This document shows, piece after piece, positions 63,022 to 64,000 of a DNA stretch of 64,000 bases. The stretch covers positions 53,046,251-53,110,250 of the forward strand of contig NC_087069.1 in the NCBI RefSeq assembly GCF_963678635.1, in the 5' to 3' direction. The notes under the pieces were generated by a model. That model was not told the DNA's origin, searched no databases, and saw only the letters and a program-made list of their open reading frames with translations. Position 1 is the first letter of the stretch; every line of letters begins with the position of its first letter. The translations under genes were made by a program, and so were the position numbers. Source of the stretch: Symsagittifera roscoffensis (Eukaryota; Xenacoelomorpha; Acoela; Convolutidae).

Positions 63022-63729
63022 ATGAATTCTTCTGCTGATACAAATGGCTGCGGTTCTAGTAACTCATCCTCCAGTAATGACGAGGAACGCGATTTAGTCA
63101 GTCCAGAATCATTACACCTCAGTTCCGGTGAGATAGGTCCTGATGATGCACTCGAATCATATTCGCCGAGAGAACCAAATACCCAAATTATATTACAACT
63201 TGGACAACATATCAATAGCGAATATCACACGGAAACATTTGATTTGTTCCCCCAGGAAGTTCTGAATATACCCTCAGTTACTCGACAAGATGAAGAACCG
63301 TTGAGGAGAACTCAGCAGCAATATGCGAGGATTCTAGTCGGGAATCTAAGGAGTGTACTGCAGCGAAATCGCAACTTGGGAATCAGTGATTGGTCTTTTC
63401 TCCAGGAAGAATTGCAGAACTGTTTGCACTTGGTCACCGGTCCTGGTGACGAGTCAATATTTCAACAAACTAGTAGCGATTCGGCTACAGTTTTACCAAA
63501 TCAGGACGAAAACTATCAACTTGGTGAACGACAGGTGAACCAAGAAATAATGCAGGAAGACATGGAGTATGGGAACGCGCAGGAAGAGAAATTCGAGGAA
63601 GCAAATTCGAAGGAAAAAGAAATTGGAGATGAAGAATACATTATCGCAGCCATCATGAGAGTGGCCACAATTTCAGCCAAACTAGTTTTGAAAACTAGAA
63701 ATATATTTCTGAACCTGGCAAAATGCTAA
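63022..63729 (+). CDS. Orphan-family protein 4 (235 aa)
   Basis: Not recognised. The start is the ATG at 63022 (AGGCAATGAA); the frame is open seven codons further up but without ATG. N-terminal ~50 residues are Ser/Asn/Asp/Glu-rich. Residues 81-140 (NIPSVTRQ ... YARILVGNLRSVLQRN ... SFLQEELQNCLHLV) match orphan protein 1 at many positions and also at DNA level (GCGAGGATTCT(A/G)GTC), so the two are paralogues. The C-terminus (about 206-235, YIIAAIMRVATISAKLVLK, ending AKC) is hydrophobic/amphipathic, resembling the tail of protein 2. Negative charge is concentrated at residues ~165-204. AATAAA at 63,748-63,753, only 19 nt after the stop. No function assigned. Confidence 0.75.
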   Translation: MNSSADTNGCGSSNSSSSNDEERDLVSPESLHLSSGEIGPDDALESYSPREPNTQIILQLGQHINSEYHTETFDLFPQEVLNIPSVTRQDEEPLRRTQQQYARILVGNLRSVLQRNRNLGISDWSFLQEELQNCLHLVTGPGDESIFQQTSSDSATVLPNQDENYQLGERQVNQEIMQEDMEYGNAQEEKFEEANSKEKEIGDEEYIIAAIMRVATISAKLVLKTRNIFLNLAKC

Positions 63730-63747
63730 AACGAAAAGAATTGGCAA

Positions 63748-63753
63748 AATAAA
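63748..63753 (+). terminator. Poly(A) signal AATAAA of orphan gene 4
   Basis: Canonical hexamer in GGCAAAATAAACC shortly after the stop; implies a very short 3' UTR. Confidence 0.5.
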
Positions 63754-64000
63754 CCAAATAGACTTATAACTTGAGTTTTTTAAGTTATACAGTGAATTTT
63801 TTTGGACAACTGGTTAACAGCACTCAAAACTGAGTGGTTGAAATTAATCCGGATAAAAAAAGTCCCAGGAAAATGTTTTGTTTCAAATCATGCAGTCGCT
63901 CATTTTAGTTTTGTACTAGGACAAACTCGGATGATTTCCACTGATTGACCTAGACATATCTAAATAAATAATCTCAAAATCATCTGACAATCGTTTTCAA

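Overview
The window is nuclear DNA of an animal. It is AT-rich (roughly two-thirds A+T by eye) and has spliced genes with long introns, SINE-like elements with tRNA-like heads, and MITEs. Two of the genes belong to families I know only from Metazoa: an MTA-type NuRD subunit and a NIM1-type kinase. I cannot name the phylum; nothing in the sequence is diagnostic. There is no bacterial operon structure and no CRISPR array.

Layout. 1-16,707 (minus strand): an MTA-family gene with eight coding exons, its 3' end running off the left edge. Its introns hold tRNA-like SINE heads, tandem-repeat elements, MITEs, a decayed non-LTR retrotransposon, a Tc1/mariner-like element, two strong hairpins and an isolated FkbM-methyltransferase-like exon. 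16,708-21,653: repeats only. 21,654-25,811 (minus): a two-exon gene for a 91-residue acidic protein ending in a CaaX box (CSVL), its intron filled by a ~1.3-kb tandem repeat of about 2.4 copies that carries a ~459-bp MITE. 28,981-34,571 (minus): a NIM1-type Ser/Thr kinase whose C-terminus is also a CaaX box (CLVL). 33,983 to ~41,680: a three-unit tandem array (period ~2.76 kb) repeating the kinase's N-terminal exon and the first half of the next exon. 43,114-55,417 (minus): the C-terminal half of SNRNP40, the U5 snRNP WD40 protein; one of its introns has a GC donor.

51,807-63,729 (plus strand): three intronless-looking genes of no family I recognise, plus a fourth probable one. The first and last share a clear block of about 90 residues, including a leucine-rich helical hairpin, and the second looks like a distant relative. 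One sits inside an SNRNP40 intron on the opposite strand; the others lie upstream of the last SNRNP40 exon visible here and may be nested in a further intron. This lineage-specific family is the best candidate here for an undescribed system.

The conserved genes share housekeeping or signalling roles (chromatin deacetylase complex, kinase, spliceosome) but no evident pathway. The strongest themes are lineage novelty (orphan family, small prenylated protein) and structural novelty (duplicated kinase 5' exons, poison-like MTA exon, GTTGGT donors).
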